A stretch of DNA of 64,000 nt from Coprococcus comes ATCC 27758 (GTDB taxonomy: Bacteria; Bacillota; Clostridia; Lachnospirales; Lachnospiraceae). Numbering within the stretch: the stretch's first letter is position 1; each line of letters opens with the position of its first letter. The stretch lies in assembly GCF_025149785.1 (NCBI RefSeq), contig NZ_CP102277.1, forward strand, positions 372,001-436,000, written 5' to 3'. Under the pieces are notes generated by a model. The model made no database searches. It was not told where the DNA came from and saw only the letters and a list, made by a program, of their open reading frames with translations. The position numbers were made by a program, and so were the translations under genes. Below are positions 36,988-45,793 of the stretch, in pieces.

Positions 36988-38505
36988 ATGAGAAAATACA
37001 TAACAAAAGCAAGTGAAAGAATAGGGGTAGAGAGTACATCCAGGGATGGAAAGAGGGCACAAGTTGTAAGTTATAGTACTTGTGAAAATTTTATAATCAG
37101 ATTTTGTGATGGGAAAGAAATGAAGTTAAAAAATTGGAGATACTTTATTGAGGGAAACTTCAACTATGAAAAACATTTTAAAGCTCCAAGAAATAGAGAA
37201 GAGCGAATTGGCGAGAAAAAGGTAATGAATAATGGATTGACTGCTGAGGTTATTGAATACAGGGGGAGTCATGATATGGATATTTTGTTTGAAGATGGAG
37301 GAAAAAGAACGGGAGTATCCTGGCGGGATTTTTGTATCGGTAATATTGCACATCCTACAATTCATGGAGGAAATGTATCGCAAAATGAATTGGTATTAAG
37401 ATTTTATTTAGAGTCATTGGGGTTTGTTCGAATTCCACAACGTTCAAAGCGTTCTGACAGAGTTGGTTTAGAAGGGAAAGAGCTTGATTTATATAATGAT
37501 AAGCTGAAAATAGCGATTGAGTATGATGGTGAATATTCTCATACTAAAAATAAAGATGATGAAGGAAAGAATAAAATAGTTGAAAAGTTGGGAATAAAAC
37601 TTTATCGTTTTAGAGAACCGGGATGTTCTGGTGTTAGTGGAAGAAACTATATTTTAGAGGATAGTAGATTTATGTCAGCTTCATTGGAATGTTGCCTGAA
37701 AAGTTTTGTCAGAGATGTTCTCAAAAAGGATGATAAGTTTATAAACTTTGAGAAAGATAAACGTACAATAAAGGAATATGTATCAAATAATAAACGTGCA
37801 ACGATTCATTTATATGAAAAGAAAAAAATGAATAATGGTATGGTTGCAGAAATCATTAAAATGTCTAGTTGTCGAAATATCACTGTACAGTTCGAGGATG
37901 GAGAAATTGTATATCATAAATGTTATCAAAGTTTTGTTAAAGGAAATATTTCACATCCCAAAGATACAAGTCTGGCAAAAAAGAATCAAAGATTAAATTT
38001 ACGAAAACAAATGAAGAACGGGATGATGGCAGAAGTGATTGAATATAATTTGAGTAATGATATCAAAGTGAAGTTTGATAATGGAGAAATAGTAAAAACA
38101 AGATGGGAAAGATTTAGTACAGGTAGTGTAGCAGTGCCTTCCTGTTATGCAAGAAATCATATAGGGGATAAAAAAATTCAAAACAGAGGTAATGAGGAGG
38201 CGGAGATTATTGAAGTAAAAGATGCAAATCATATCACCGTTAAATTTAAAGATGGCACTATTGTGAAAGATAGAAAATATGAGGATTTTATTCACGGAGC
38301 TATAGGTAAACCTGGGATTCCGCAACTGAGGCGTACTTTGAAAAATGAACGGTTATGGACAGAGAAGATAATGAGAAATGGAATGAAAGCTAAAATAGTT
38401 AGATATGGTTCTGCAAATGATATTGATATTAAGTTTTCAAATGGAACAATAGTTATGCATAAAACATATGCAAATTTCTGCTCTGGAAGTGTGGCATGTA
38501 AATAA
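36988..38505 (+). CDS. Six-repeat SH3-like protein with embedded endonuclease-like domain
   Basis: A 505-residue protein built from six copies of a ~50-residue module: 'M.NG..AEIIEY...NDI.V.F.DG.IV......F..G.I.HP'. They lie at about residues 11-58, 72-124, 271-325, 335-385, 391-443 and 454-505. Each looks like a small SH3/KOW-type beta barrel. Between modules 2 and 3 is a very-short-patch-repair/DUF559-like nuclease fold (about 131-215), with ELD at 165-167, IEYDGEYSH at 177-185 and LGIKLYRFRE. The modules probably bind nucleic acid and the core cuts it, but this is inference. AT-rich, alone, and likely acquired. Confidence 0.75.
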   Translation: MRKYITKASERIGVESTSRDGKRAQVVSYSTCENFIIRFCDGKEMKLKNWRYFIEGNFNYEKHFKAPRNREERIGEKKVMNNGLTAEVIEYRGSHDMDILFEDGGKRTGVSWRDFCIGNIAHPTIHGGNVSQNELVLRFYLESLGFVRIPQRSKRSDRVGLEGKELDLYNDKLKIAIEYDGEYSHTKNKDDEGKNKIVEKLGIKLYRFREPGCSGVSGRNYILEDSRFMSASLECCLKSFVRDVLKKDDKFINFEKDKRTIKEYVSNNKRATIHLYEKKKMNNGMVAEIIKMSSCRNITVQFEDGEIVYHKCYQSFVKGNISHPKDTSLAKKNQRLNLRKQMKNGMMAEVIEYNLSNDIKVKFDNGEIVKTRWERFSTGSVAVPSCYARNHIGDKKIQNRGNEEAEIIEVKDANHITVKFKDGTIVKDRKYEDFIHGAIGKPGIPQLRRTLKNERLWTEKIMRNGMKAKIVRYGSANDIDIKFSNGTIVMHKTYANFCSGSVACK

Positions 38506-38845
38506 TGAGGAAAACAATTCGCAAATGTGCTCACTTGAGTCAGGAAGTGCTGATGAGAATATAGAAACAATGAAAGCGTATATGTGTAAGCAACGAGGAA
38601 TGCACCTTGGTTCGAAGATTTCCAGAGAAGAAATTACAAAAAAAGTAAATCAGAGCAAATATGAAAAATACTGCTATATAACCAATAGGCTCAGAAGGGA
38701 ACAATTCCCTCTGGGCCTTTTTAAATATTCCTCGAAAATTGAGAATTACATATGTTCAATTCTTTGTATTAGGTATATATTTTGAAAAGTTATCCGGTTA
38801 TACTGACAATATCAAAAGGGAGAACTGTCAGAATGAGGTGAGCAG
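38506..38845. other. Intergenic region after the repeat-nuclease gene
   Basis: Holds a strong terminator (38688-38722). Before it is an AT-rich stretch overlapping a frame without a ribosome-binding site, which is not accepted as a gene. After it is the likely promoter of the 42-residue gene. Confidence 0.5.
38688..38722 (+). terminator. Rho-independent terminator
   Basis: ggctcagaaggga (38688-38700) pairs with ttccctctgggcc (38705-38717), followed by TTTTT. Confidence 0.9.
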
Positions 38846-38974
38846 ATGGATACAGCACAGAGAATAAGGTTAATTCGGATGATTGAAAAAATAGAGAAGA
38901 ACCCAGAATTCAGTAGTAAAATCGGTGTGAGAAATACATCTGAGTTTGTATCAAGTAAACAATCAAAAAAATGA
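38846..38974 (+). CDS. Small conserved-looking protein, 42 residues
   Basis: MDTAQRIRLIRMIEKIEKNP then EFSSKIGVRNTSEFVSSKQS and two lysines: a basic helix followed by a short tail. GAATGAGGTGAGCAG gives a well-placed ribosome-binding site. Similar tiny proteins are remembered from Lachnospiraceae genomes. Function unknown; the following genes also encode small unknown proteins. Confidence 0.6.
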   Translation: MDTAQRIRLIRMIEKIEKNPEFSSKIGVRNTSEFVSSKQSKK

Positions 38975-39012
38975 ATGATTCAAATCATAACAGGAGTCAG
39001 AAGGAGTAGAAT

Positions 39013-39228
39013 ATGTTATCGTTACTATTTACTATATGCATGATCTGGTTTATTGGAAAATTTTTTATATTTGGTGTAAAAGCATCCTGGGGAATCTTAA
39101 AGTTGCTCTGTACAGTTGTGTTTTTTCCGGTGATTTTGATAGGAATGGTTGTTGGTGGACTGATTTATATTGCATTTCCATTGTTGATCATCGGCGGAAT
39201 CATTGCACTTATATCATCTAACTCATAA
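39013..39228 (+). CDS. Small membrane protein, 71 residues
   Basis: Almost entirely hydrophobic, with two or three membrane helices separated by a short basic point (KASWG). There is an aggag-type site (CAGGAGTCAGAAGGAG) ahead of the ATG. It lies between a 42-residue and a 138-residue unknown gene, apparently in one transcript. Function unknown. Confidence 0.6.
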   Translation: MLSLLFTICMIWFIGKFFIFGVKASWGILKLLCTVVFFPVILIGMVVGGLIYIAFPLLIIGGIIALISSNS

Positions 39229-39250
39229 AAATACGAGGAGGGAAGAAATT

Positions 39251-39667
39251 ATGGGATATGATATAGAAAAAGAGAAACGAGAAGCGATTGAAGCAGGACA
39301 ACGAGCGTTAAGTAGTCTTCGGACAGCAAAAGAAAACCTGAACAGTGCAAAAAATTGGGGACTGGTGGATATGTTTGGCGGTGGATTCTTTTCTACGATG
39401 TTGAAACACTCCAAGATGGATCAGGCCAGACAAAATATGGAACAGGCGAAATATGATCTTCGTAATTTCAGTAGGGAATTAAATGATGTGAACATGGCTT
39501 GTAATCTGAACATCAATACTGGAGATTTCTTATCTTTTGCAGATTATTTTTTTGATGGATTTGTTGTGGATTGGATGGTGCAGGATCGAATCAATAATGC
39601 CAGACATCAGGTGGAAGAAGCTATCCGCAGAACGGAATACATCATAAACCAGTTACAGTATATGTAA
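39251..39667 (+). CDS. Hypothetical helical protein, 138 residues
   Basis: A mostly helical, glutamine- and arginine-rich protein (REAIEAGQRALSSLRTAKEN ...) with heptad-like spacing, a central WGLVDMFGGGFFSTML segment and a C-terminal helix. The ATG at 39251 is chosen for the GAGGAGGGAAG site before it. The pattern is seen in uncharacterised proteins of Firmicutes. Function unknown; it may interact with the small membrane protein encoded just upstream. Confidence 0.65.
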   Translation: MGYDIEKEKREAIEAGQRALSSLRTAKENLNSAKNWGLVDMFGGGFFSTMLKHSKMDQARQNMEQAKYDLRNFSRELNDVNMACNLNINTGDFLSFADYFFDGFVVDWMVQDRINNARHQVEEAIRRTEYIINQLQYM

Positions 39668-39717
39668 AGGAAAGAGGCAGTGGACCATAAATAGGTTCGC
39701 TGCCTTGTTTTTCATAC

Positions 39718-40233
39718 TTATTTCTGTTTCTTTTTTTCTTCTCTGAGCAATTCGATGTTTAGTCCCTGCTCTCCGGCTGTTTTATCAACCCAGAGATTCA
39801 GGGAATCTATTGCCAGAGAAATTTCATCCAGTTTGTTACTGATAAAAGCAAAATCCTTGATCTCATCATCGCTGATCTTACCGTCACGGGCAATCTGGAT
39901 CAGACGTGTGGTAAGAGGATTAATCTCATTCAGACTGGCAATGGTTTCCAGGATTATATTGGATAAATCAGAAACTTCGACCTCCGGGACATAACGATGA
40001 CCGATTTCGCATTTATGAGAGCAGTAATAATTGCAGAGATCCGGGCGCTTGTAAGCATCAGCCATCTGGATGATATCGTAAGGTGTGGGTTCCTGCATTT
40101 CATATTCAAACTTTTCAATTTTAGAATCAGAAACAGCAGTCATTTTTTCACTGGCTTCTGATCTGGTGAGACCGGCTTTTTCCCGGCAAATCTGATAAAT
40201 TGTCTTATTTTCTCTCGTAGATTGTTTCCCCAT
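39718..40233 (-). CDS. XRE-type helix-turn-helix protein
   Basis: A 171-residue protein. The HTH-like region is at about 10-65 (TIYQICREKAGLTRSEASEK ... DIIQMADAYKRPDL), then a cysteine cluster CNYYCSHKC. A C-terminal four-helix region ends in a basic tail. The ATG at 40233 has GGGAGG before it. The cysteines could bind a metal, which is inference. It converges with the preceding rightward genes. Confidence 0.78.
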   Translation of the reverse strand: MGKQSTRENKTIYQICREKAGLTRSEASEKMTAVSDSKIEKFEYEMQEPTPYDIIQMADAYKRPDLCNYYCSHKCEIGHRYVPEVEVSDLSNIILETIASLNEINPLTTRLIQIARDGKISDDEIKDFAFISNKLDEISLAIDSLNLWVDKTAGEQGLNIELLREEKKKQK

Positions 40234-40356
40234 GAGAATAACCTCCCTGTATATCGCGAACATGAGGATTATCAGGCATTAAGTCCACATGCTGTGCGTG
40301 TATTTCCTTTATAGATTTTATTATACTTGAAGCATCAGTAAACAACAAGATTATAA

Positions 40357-40596
40357 ATGGATAGGAAGCCAGAAAGACTACTGGTTGCTGAAAATCAGTA
40401 TAAAGAATTCAAAAAGTCAGGGAAAAAACCAAATGATTTTTGCAAGGAAAATCTTAGAATGTCTGACGTAAAATCATATGATTACGTGTTTAATTATTTT
40501 TCTAATTCCGGGATTCTTGTGGAAGCAATAAAAGAGTATCATAGAACAGCTAAGATTCCAAAAGGTGAATATACGCTGCTCGATTTGTTAAAATAA
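40357..40596 (+). CDS. Hypothetical protein, 79 residues
   Basis: A basic protein (RKPERLLVAENQYKEFKKSG ...). No ribosome-binding site is seen near the ATG and no family was recognised. A terminator follows 40 bases after the stop, which supports transcription across it. It may be a remnant. Confidence 0.4.
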   Translation: MDRKPERLLVAENQYKEFKKSGKKPNDFCKENLRMSDVKSYDYVFNYFSNSGILVEAIKEYHRTAKIPKGEYTLLDLLK

Positions 40597-40635
40597 AAAA
40601 ATTGCCTGGTTCAGAAAATAAAAGATAATTCAAGA

Positions 40636-40676
40636 TGCGGAAACCCTTAAAAAATCAAGGACTTCCGCACTTTTTT
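40636..40676 (+). terminator. Rho-independent terminator
   Basis: tgcggaa (40636-40642) pairs with ttccgca (40663-40669), with an inner pair ccctt/aagg, followed by TTTTTT. The next 130 bases up to the repeat at 40811 hold no recognisable feature. Confidence 0.82.
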
Positions 40677-40810
40677 GTTTACAGAAAAATAATTTTGTAA
40701 TCGCATACGCCAAATAGCAGAACACTAAGACGGAATCAATACACATGCACAATATCCGCTGGCAGGTTGAAAACAGTAGATGGTCAATAACACATAGATA
40801 TTAATTTTTT

Positions 40811-40888
40811 AACTTGCCTTTTGAGAGAGGAGAAAATTCTTTTTTCAAAGGGCTTTTTCTATTTATGCGGATATTCGTAACTACAAGA
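40811..40888. repeat. 78-bp repeat with terminator hairpin, copy B
   Basis: Matches 29178-29255 along its whole length with scattered differences. It contains the hairpin ccttttgaga ... ttcaaaggg and a T-run. It lies right before the cut-off end of a DUF1016-type gene. Confidence 0.8.
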
Positions 40889-41014
40889 CAAAGCCCAAAT
40901 TTCATATACTCTAAGTACATTGAAAAATTTGCTTCCAAGTACAAATTATACTTGCCGACAAAAGAAGAACTGAAAGCGGAGATTGAAACTCAAAAGGCAA
41001 TGTTTTATCTTTAG
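40889..41014 (+). pseudogene. C-terminal remnant of a DUF1016/PDDEXK nuclease gene
   Basis: The frame ends KFASKYKLYLPTKEELKAEI, then ETQKAMFYL. This ending, a 'SKYxLYLPTKEELxxEL' helix, is what DUF1016 (YhcG-type) nuclease proteins carry at their C-terminus. Everything upstream is missing, and the 78-bp repeat sits at the break. 41015-41190 holds only AT-rich spacer and the likely promoter of the HD gene. Confidence 0.5.
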
Positions 41015-41190
41015 CAGCAGGACAAGCGAAGCAAATAGAGAATTAACTGTAAAAAGTTAGAGCTCCATTTGTGTGTTCCATGGGCGCGCTCTAGCAGGTG
41101 CAAGACTAGAATGCAAAAAATAGATTTGCGAATGAAAAGTGTGCTATAGTTATAAAAGATAAATCAGAAGAAGTCAGGAGGAAGAATGCA

Positions 41191-41703
41191 ATGAAAGACG
41201 AAAAATCTAAAATAACAGCAGTTGCCATTGAAAAAATGATTGATTTTTATCAGGGGAATTTGAGAGATATCGAACATTTCCTGAAAGTATGGGCGTATGC
41301 AAAGACGATAGGGGAGCAGGAAAGTGTGGATGAAAACACACAGGGAATTCTTGAACTTGCAGCTGTGGTGCATGATATATCCTGTCCACTTTGCCGTGAA
41401 AAATATGGAAACACAAATGGTAAAAATCAGGAACTTGAAAGTGAACCGCTGGTAAAGGAGTTTTTGGAAGGAATGCCTGTATCAGAACAGAAAGTGGAGC
41501 GTATTATCTGGCTGGTCACACATCATCATACATACACCAATATAGATGGGATTGATTATCAGATTTTAATAGAGGCAGATTTTCTTGTAAATGCAAGTGA
41601 GAGTAATTTTTCAAAAGTGTCGATTGAAAATGCGAAATCCCGTATTTTTAAGACGGCAGCGGGATGCAGATTGTTGGAATCAATATTTTTAAGAGAAGAA
41701 TAA
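41191..41703 (+). CDS. HD-domain phosphohydrolase
   Basis: A 170-residue metal-dependent hydrolase. The HD pair is in AAVVHDISCPLC, and the further histidine cluster is VTHHHTY. A metal-ligand Asp follows in ILIEADFLVNA. Related stand-alone HD proteins act on nucleotides. GGAGGAAG precedes the start. It lies in a rightward group with a small unknown protein and a TrmH methyltransferase. Confidence 0.88.
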   Translation: MKDEKSKITAVAIEKMIDFYQGNLRDIEHFLKVWAYAKTIGEQESVDENTQGILELAAVVHDISCPLCREKYGNTNGKNQELESEPLVKEFLEGMPVSEQKVERIIWLVTHHHTYTNIDGIDYQILIEADFLVNASESNFSKVSIENAKSRIFKTAAGCRLLESIFLREE

Positions 41704-41731
41704 TAAAAAGCATTATATTGGAGAATAATTT

Positions 41732-42004
41732 ATGGCACAATCAAAACAGGATGAACTATACAAAGCACTGCAACAGAAAGGCTATCCGGACAGCCTTTGC
41801 AGGGAAATTGCTTATAAACAGATGAACACAGATTATACAGCAACAAGAATGCTCGGCTATCTGTACCGCATATCAGATCCGCGACCGGAAGATGTGGTGG
41901 ATGAGATGCTGGCAATTCTAAGCGATCGGAATGCAATTATCCAGAAAAAAGAATTGGAACATGCGCAGGCAACGATCAATAAGGTGTATCGCGAAGGTCT
42001 GTAA
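41732..42004 (+). CDS. Conserved hypothetical protein, 90 residues
   Basis: A helical protein (MAQSKQDELYKALQQKGYPD ... TATRMLGYLYRISDPRPEDV). It looks like the small unknown proteins often found near TrmH-type genes in Lachnospiraceae. TTGGAGAAT precedes the start. Function unknown. Confidence 0.65.
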   Translation: MAQSKQDELYKALQQKGYPDSLCREIAYKQMNTDYTATRMLGYLYRISDPRPEDVVDEMLAILSDRNAIIQKKELEHAQATINKVYREGL

Positions 42005-42048
42005 AAGGTGATCAGATTAAATATACGGATGAAAACAGGGGAAAAGAA

Positions 42049-42915
42049 ATGCTGAACGTAATAGAAATCAAAGACTTTAATGCGCCGGAATTGGATATTT
42101 ATGCCAGGTACACAGAAGCACGGCTTCTGAATAAAGATCACCCAGAAGAGGGAATGTTCATTGCGGAAAGTCCGAAGGTGATCGGCAGAGCATTGGATGC
42201 GGGTTATGAGCCACTGTCTGTTCTTGTTGAAAAGAAGCAGATGGAAGAGAATGAAGAAACAAGTCAGATTATGAACAGATTTGATGATACGAAAGTATCG
42301 ATTTTTACAGCGGATTTTGAGGTGCTGACTAAATTGACAGGCTTCAAACTGACCAGAGGAATGCTTTGCGCAATGAGACGGAAACCGCTTCGAAAATTTC
42401 AGGATCTGTGTGATGGGATAAATAGAATCGCGATTCTTGAAAATGTGCAGAATCCGACAAATGTAGGAGCAATTTTCCGGTCTGCAGCGGCTCTTAATAT
42501 GGAGGCGGTACTTCTGAGTCCGGGATGCAGTGATCCGCTTTACAGACGGGCTTCCAGGGTGAGTATGGGAACCGTATTTCAGATTCCGTGGACATTTATC
42601 CGGGATAGCAATGAAATGCGGTGCAAGCGGGAAGTAATCTGGCCAAAACAGGCGATTGCAGAATTGAAAAAGCTTGGCTATAAGACGGCAGCACTTGCGC
42701 TGACTGATGATTCGGTCAGCATCGATGATTCGGAACTGATGAAGGAAGAAAAGTTGGCAGTTATTCTTGGAAATGAAGGTGAAGGACTGGAAAACGAGAC
42801 AATAGCGCTATGTGATTATACGGTTAAAATTCCGATGACACATGGCGTTGATTCGCTGAATGTGGCAGCGGCGAGTGCGGTGGCATTCTGGCAGCTTGGG
42901 AAAATAATTCTGTAA
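42049..42915 (+). CDS. TrmH-family RNA methyltransferase
   Basis: A 288-residue SPOUT methyltransferase. Motifs are LENVQNPTNVGAIFRSAAAL, AVILGNEGEGL and IPMTHGVDSLNVAAASAVAF. Compared with the enzyme at 9216 it has a different, longer N-terminus (MLNVIEIKDFNAPELDIYAR), so it modifies a different site. GGGGAAAAGA lies before the start. Confidence 0.92.
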   Translation: MLNVIEIKDFNAPELDIYARYTEARLLNKDHPEEGMFIAESPKVIGRALDAGYEPLSVLVEKKQMEENEETSQIMNRFDDTKVSIFTADFEVLTKLTGFKLTRGMLCAMRRKPLRKFQDLCDGINRIAILENVQNPTNVGAIFRSAAALNMEAVLLSPGCSDPLYRRASRVSMGTVFQIPWTFIRDSNEMRCKREVIWPKQAIAELKKLGYKTAALALTDDSVSIDDSELMKEEKLAVILGNEGEGLENETIALCDYTVKIPMTHGVDSLNVAAASAVAFWQLGKIIL

Positions 42916-43181
42916 TGGTAACCGTATTGTATCAGATGACACGAAGGAGGAAAGAGATTTGACAGAACGTTTTCAGAAGATTGATGCAGTAATCGTAGAA
43001 TCGAATGCAAAAACGTAGAATTTACACCTTTGGAAGATATGATATTTTTACAGTACTGCTGTCAGAAGGAGATACAACCATAACATTATTGTGTGAAAGA
43101 GTAAATTCCACCGCCCAGTTTTGTAAATTGTTGAAAGAAATATATTGTTATATGATTACGTAAGTGATATACTTAAGCATA
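42916..43181. other. Intergenic stretch with a frameshifted mini-gene remnant
   Basis: AAGGAGG at 42944-42950 is followed 8 bases later by TTG (42959) and a 19-codon frame MTERFQKIDAVIVESNAKT. Just past its stop, another frame continues EFTPLEDMIFLQYCCQKEIQ to 43083. This looks like one short gene broken by a frameshift. The rest is AT-rich spacer. Confidence 0.35.
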
Positions 43182-43228
43182 AGAAAACCGTGTAAAATTA
43201 CAGTTTGCTTTTTACGCGGTTTTCTTTA
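43182..43228 (+). terminator. Hairpin terminator before the ZIP gene
   Basis: agaaaaccgtgtaaaa (43182-43197) pairs with ttttacgcggttttct (43210-43225), with one G-U pair. The stem is 16 bp. 43229-43397 beyond it is AT-rich with no gene and presumably holds the ZIP promoter. Confidence 0.75.
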
Positions 43229-43397
43229 TGCTAGACGGTTAGTTGAGGCTAACGAAATGAAAGTATGAAAGATTATAGAATAACATATATTAGGTATTAG
43301 GCAATATAATCAATAAGCTATAGAACTAATATTATACCGCTGAAGATAATTATTTTTGCCAATGAATTTTTTCGAGCATATATGGAAGGAAAATATA

Positions 43398-44180
43398 ATG
43401 CGAATAAATATTTTTGAAGGTATACTGATTCCGTTTGTTGGAACAACGCTAGGTGCAGCATGCGTGTTTTTTATGAGAAAAACACTTAGCAAGTTACTGC
43501 AACGTGCACTTGCAGGGTTTGCAGCAGGTATAATGGTTGCGGCTTCAATCTGGAGTCTTCTGATTCCGGCAATTAAACAATCTGAAAATATGGGAACTTT
43601 ATCGTTTGTTCCTGCAGTTGCTGGGTTCTGGATTGGTATATTGTTTTTACTCGCACTTGATCATTTGATTCCGCATCTTCATGTTGGAAGTGATCAGGCA
43701 GAGGGACCGAAAAGCAAACTTGGCCGTACTACGATGATGGTGTTGGCAGTTACATTACATAACATCCCTGAAGGTATGGCAGTTGGTGTAATGTATGCTG
43801 GATTTCTTGCTGAAAATGCACAGATTACAGCAACAAGTGCACTTGCTTTATCACTTGGAATTGCTATCCAGAATTTTCCAGAAGGAGCGATTATATCCAT
43901 GCCGCTTAGGGCAGAGGGTGAAAGTAAGAGAAAGGCATTTCTGGGAGGTGTACTTTCAGGAGTCGTTGAACCGATTGGAGCAGTAATGACGATTCTTGTC
44001 GCACAGCTGGTAATCCCGGCATTACCATATTTACTCAGCTTTGCAGCAGGAGCCATGTTATATGTCGTGGTTGAAGAACTAATTCCGGAAATGTCTCAGG
44101 GACAGAACTCGAATATCGGTACGCTTTTCTTTGCACTTGGATTTAGTTTGATGATGATCTTGGATGTGGCACTGGGGTAA
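43398..44180 (+). CDS. ZIP-family metal transporter
   Basis: A 260-residue membrane protein with about eight helices that imports zinc or a related divalent metal. The two metal-channel motifs are HNIPEGMAVG and IQNFPEGAII, and EEL in VVEELIPEMS is also conserved. The ATG at 43398 is chosen for GGAAGGAAAA before it. Together with the large hairpin upstream it might be metal regulated, but no known binding site was seen. Confidence 0.92.
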   Translation: MRINIFEGILIPFVGTTLGAACVFFMRKTLSKLLQRALAGFAAGIMVAASIWSLLIPAIKQSENMGTLSFVPAVAGFWIGILFLLALDHLIPHLHVGSDQAEGPKSKLGRTTMMVLAVTLHNIPEGMAVGVMYAGFLAENAQITATSALALSLGIAIQNFPEGAIISMPLRAEGESKRKAFLGGVLSGVVEPIGAVMTILVAQLVIPALPYLLSFAAGAMLYVVVEELIPEMSQGQNSNIGTLFFALGFSLMMILDVALG

Positions 44181-44199
44181 GAGGAGAGGAATGATTCTT

Positions 44200-45111
44200 A
44201 TGAGAATATTGATTTATGGTGCTGGTGTGATCGGCTCCTTGTATGCAGCTTTATTTGCAGAAGCCGGTTATGATACAAGTATTTATGCCAGAGGAAAAAG
44301 ATTTGAGGCTTTAAGAAATAATGGATTGCTATATAAGAAAAATCAGGAAGTAATAAAGGCAGAAATTAGGATTCTTGGAGAACTACCAAACGATGATATT
44401 TATGATTTTGTCTTGCTTACTGTCCGGGAAAACCAGCTGTATGAAGCACTTACTGAATTGAAAAATAATAAAAGTAATACGATTGTTACAATGATAAATT
44501 CACTGGACAGTTACAATAAATGGGAAGACATTGTCGGAAAAGGAAGAATATTACCGGCTTTTCCAGGAGCAGGCGGAAGTATAAATGATGATGGTATCCT
44601 TGATGCAGCACTCACTCCAAGGTTGATTCAGCCGACAACATTTGCAGAAATATCAGGAAATAAATCCGAAAGAACTAAGCAGTTTTCAGAGATATTGAGG
44701 CATGCTCATATACCATACCAGAAAGTAACGGATATGCATCTATGGCAGCTTTGTCATCTTGCTATGGTGGTACCGATTGCGGATGCGTATTATGAATCAG
44801 ACGATCCGGAGAAAGTGGAAAAAGAATGGAAAATTATGAGGAAAACAGCGGAAAGGCTGAAAAGAAATTTTAACTTTTTGCGAAAACAAAAGGGTAAACT
44901 GTCACCATGGAAAATGAATATTTTTCGCTTTTTGCCATTGTCATTTCTGACGATTATGCTGGCAGTTACATTTGGAAGTAGTTTTGGAGATAAATTTATG
45001 TATCAACATGCTATGAAGGCACCAGATGAAATGAGGGAATTGCATAAGCAGTTTTATGCTTATATGAAAAGAATGAAGAAATGCGGATGCAAGACGAAAA
45101 AGGTACTGTGA
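44200..45111 (+). CDS. Ketopantoate reductase-family protein
   Basis: A 303-residue NADPH-dependent reductase. The Rossmann start is RILIYGAGVIGSLYAALFAE, and the family layout follows, with VLLTVRENQ and MVVPIADAY. A hydrophobic stretch near the C-terminus is unusual for PanE. Neighbours do not include pantothenate genes, so another 2-oxo acid may be the substrate. GAGGAGAGGA precedes it; ATG 44191 is an alternative start. Confidence 0.82.
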   Translation: MRILIYGAGVIGSLYAALFAEAGYDTSIYARGKRFEALRNNGLLYKKNQEVIKAEIRILGELPNDDIYDFVLLTVRENQLYEALTELKNNKSNTIVTMINSLDSYNKWEDIVGKGRILPAFPGAGGSINDDGILDAALTPRLIQPTTFAEISGNKSERTKQFSEILRHAHIPYQKVTDMHLWQLCHLAMVVPIADAYYESDDPEKVEKEWKIMRKTAERLKRNFNFLRKQKGKLSPWKMNIFRFLPLSFLTIMLAVTFGSSFGDKFMYQHAMKAPDEMRELHKQFYAYMKRMKKCGCKTKKVL

Positions 45112-45124
45112 TTGGAGAAAAAGT

Positions 45125-45793
45125 ATGAAAAATGAAGAATATAAAAAATTGTCAATTAAAGAGTTTACAAAAGCAGCAGGAAGATATGAAAGTAGCCATG
45201 CTGGTATTTACGAAATGTGCAAGAAGGATTATCCGGATATTCTGGAAGAATTAGAGAAGGAGCCATTTAGAGATTTATTGGATGCAGGCTGCGGACCTGC
45301 TCCGATGATTTCTTTATTAGCAGAAAAATATCCAGACCGACATTATACAGGACTGGATCTGACTCCTGCCATGATTGAACAGGCAAAAAAGAAAAATATT
45401 TCAAATGCAACATTTGTTGTAGGAGACTGTGAGAACTTTCCTTTTGAAAAGGATTCATTTGATGCAATTATTTGTTCTATGAGCTTCCATCATTATCCGG
45501 ATCCACAGGCATTTTTTGACAGTGTGAAAAGATGTCTTCGCCCAAATGGAAGATTGATACTGAGAGATGTGACCAGTGACAATAAAGTATTGGTATGGCT
45601 AATGAATACATTGGAAATGCCGTTGGCAAATATATGCGGACATGGAGATGTCCAAGTGCCAACAAGAGATGTGGTCATAAAATGTTGCAAAAAAGCAGGA
45701 TTAAAAGTAGAAAAATTTGAAATTCGTAAAGGTATGCGAATGCATTGTGTTGTGAGAAAACCTATGGGAAAGGCGATAGGAAATGAAAGATAA
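45125..45793 (+). CDS. Class I SAM-dependent methyltransferase
   Basis: A 222-residue methyltransferase. Motif I is LLDAGCGPAPMISLLAEKYP, then YTGLDLTPAMIEQAKKK, DCENFPFEKDSFDAIICSMS and LRPNGRLILRD. It is of the UbiE/type 11 kind acting on small molecules. It starts 13 bases after the reductase stop and overlaps the transglutaminase gene by 11 bases. The three genes form one operon of unknown purpose. Confidence 0.9.
   Translation: MKNEEYKKLSIKEFTKAAGRYESSHAGIYEMCKKDYPDILEELEKEPFRDLLDAGCGPAPMISLLAEKYPDRHYTGLDLTPAMIEQAKKKNISNATFVVGDCENFPFEKDSFDAIICSMSFHHYPDPQAFFDSVKRCLRPNGRLILRDVTSDNKVLVWLMNTLEMPLANICGHGDVQVPTRDVVIKCCKKAGLKVEKFEIRKGMRMHCVVRKPMGKAIGNER

Noticed and set aside
38468-38785. 105-codon frame overlapping the end of the repeat-nuclease gene
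   Set aside because: It begins inside the upstream gene without a ribosome-binding site and reads through a strong terminator hairpin.
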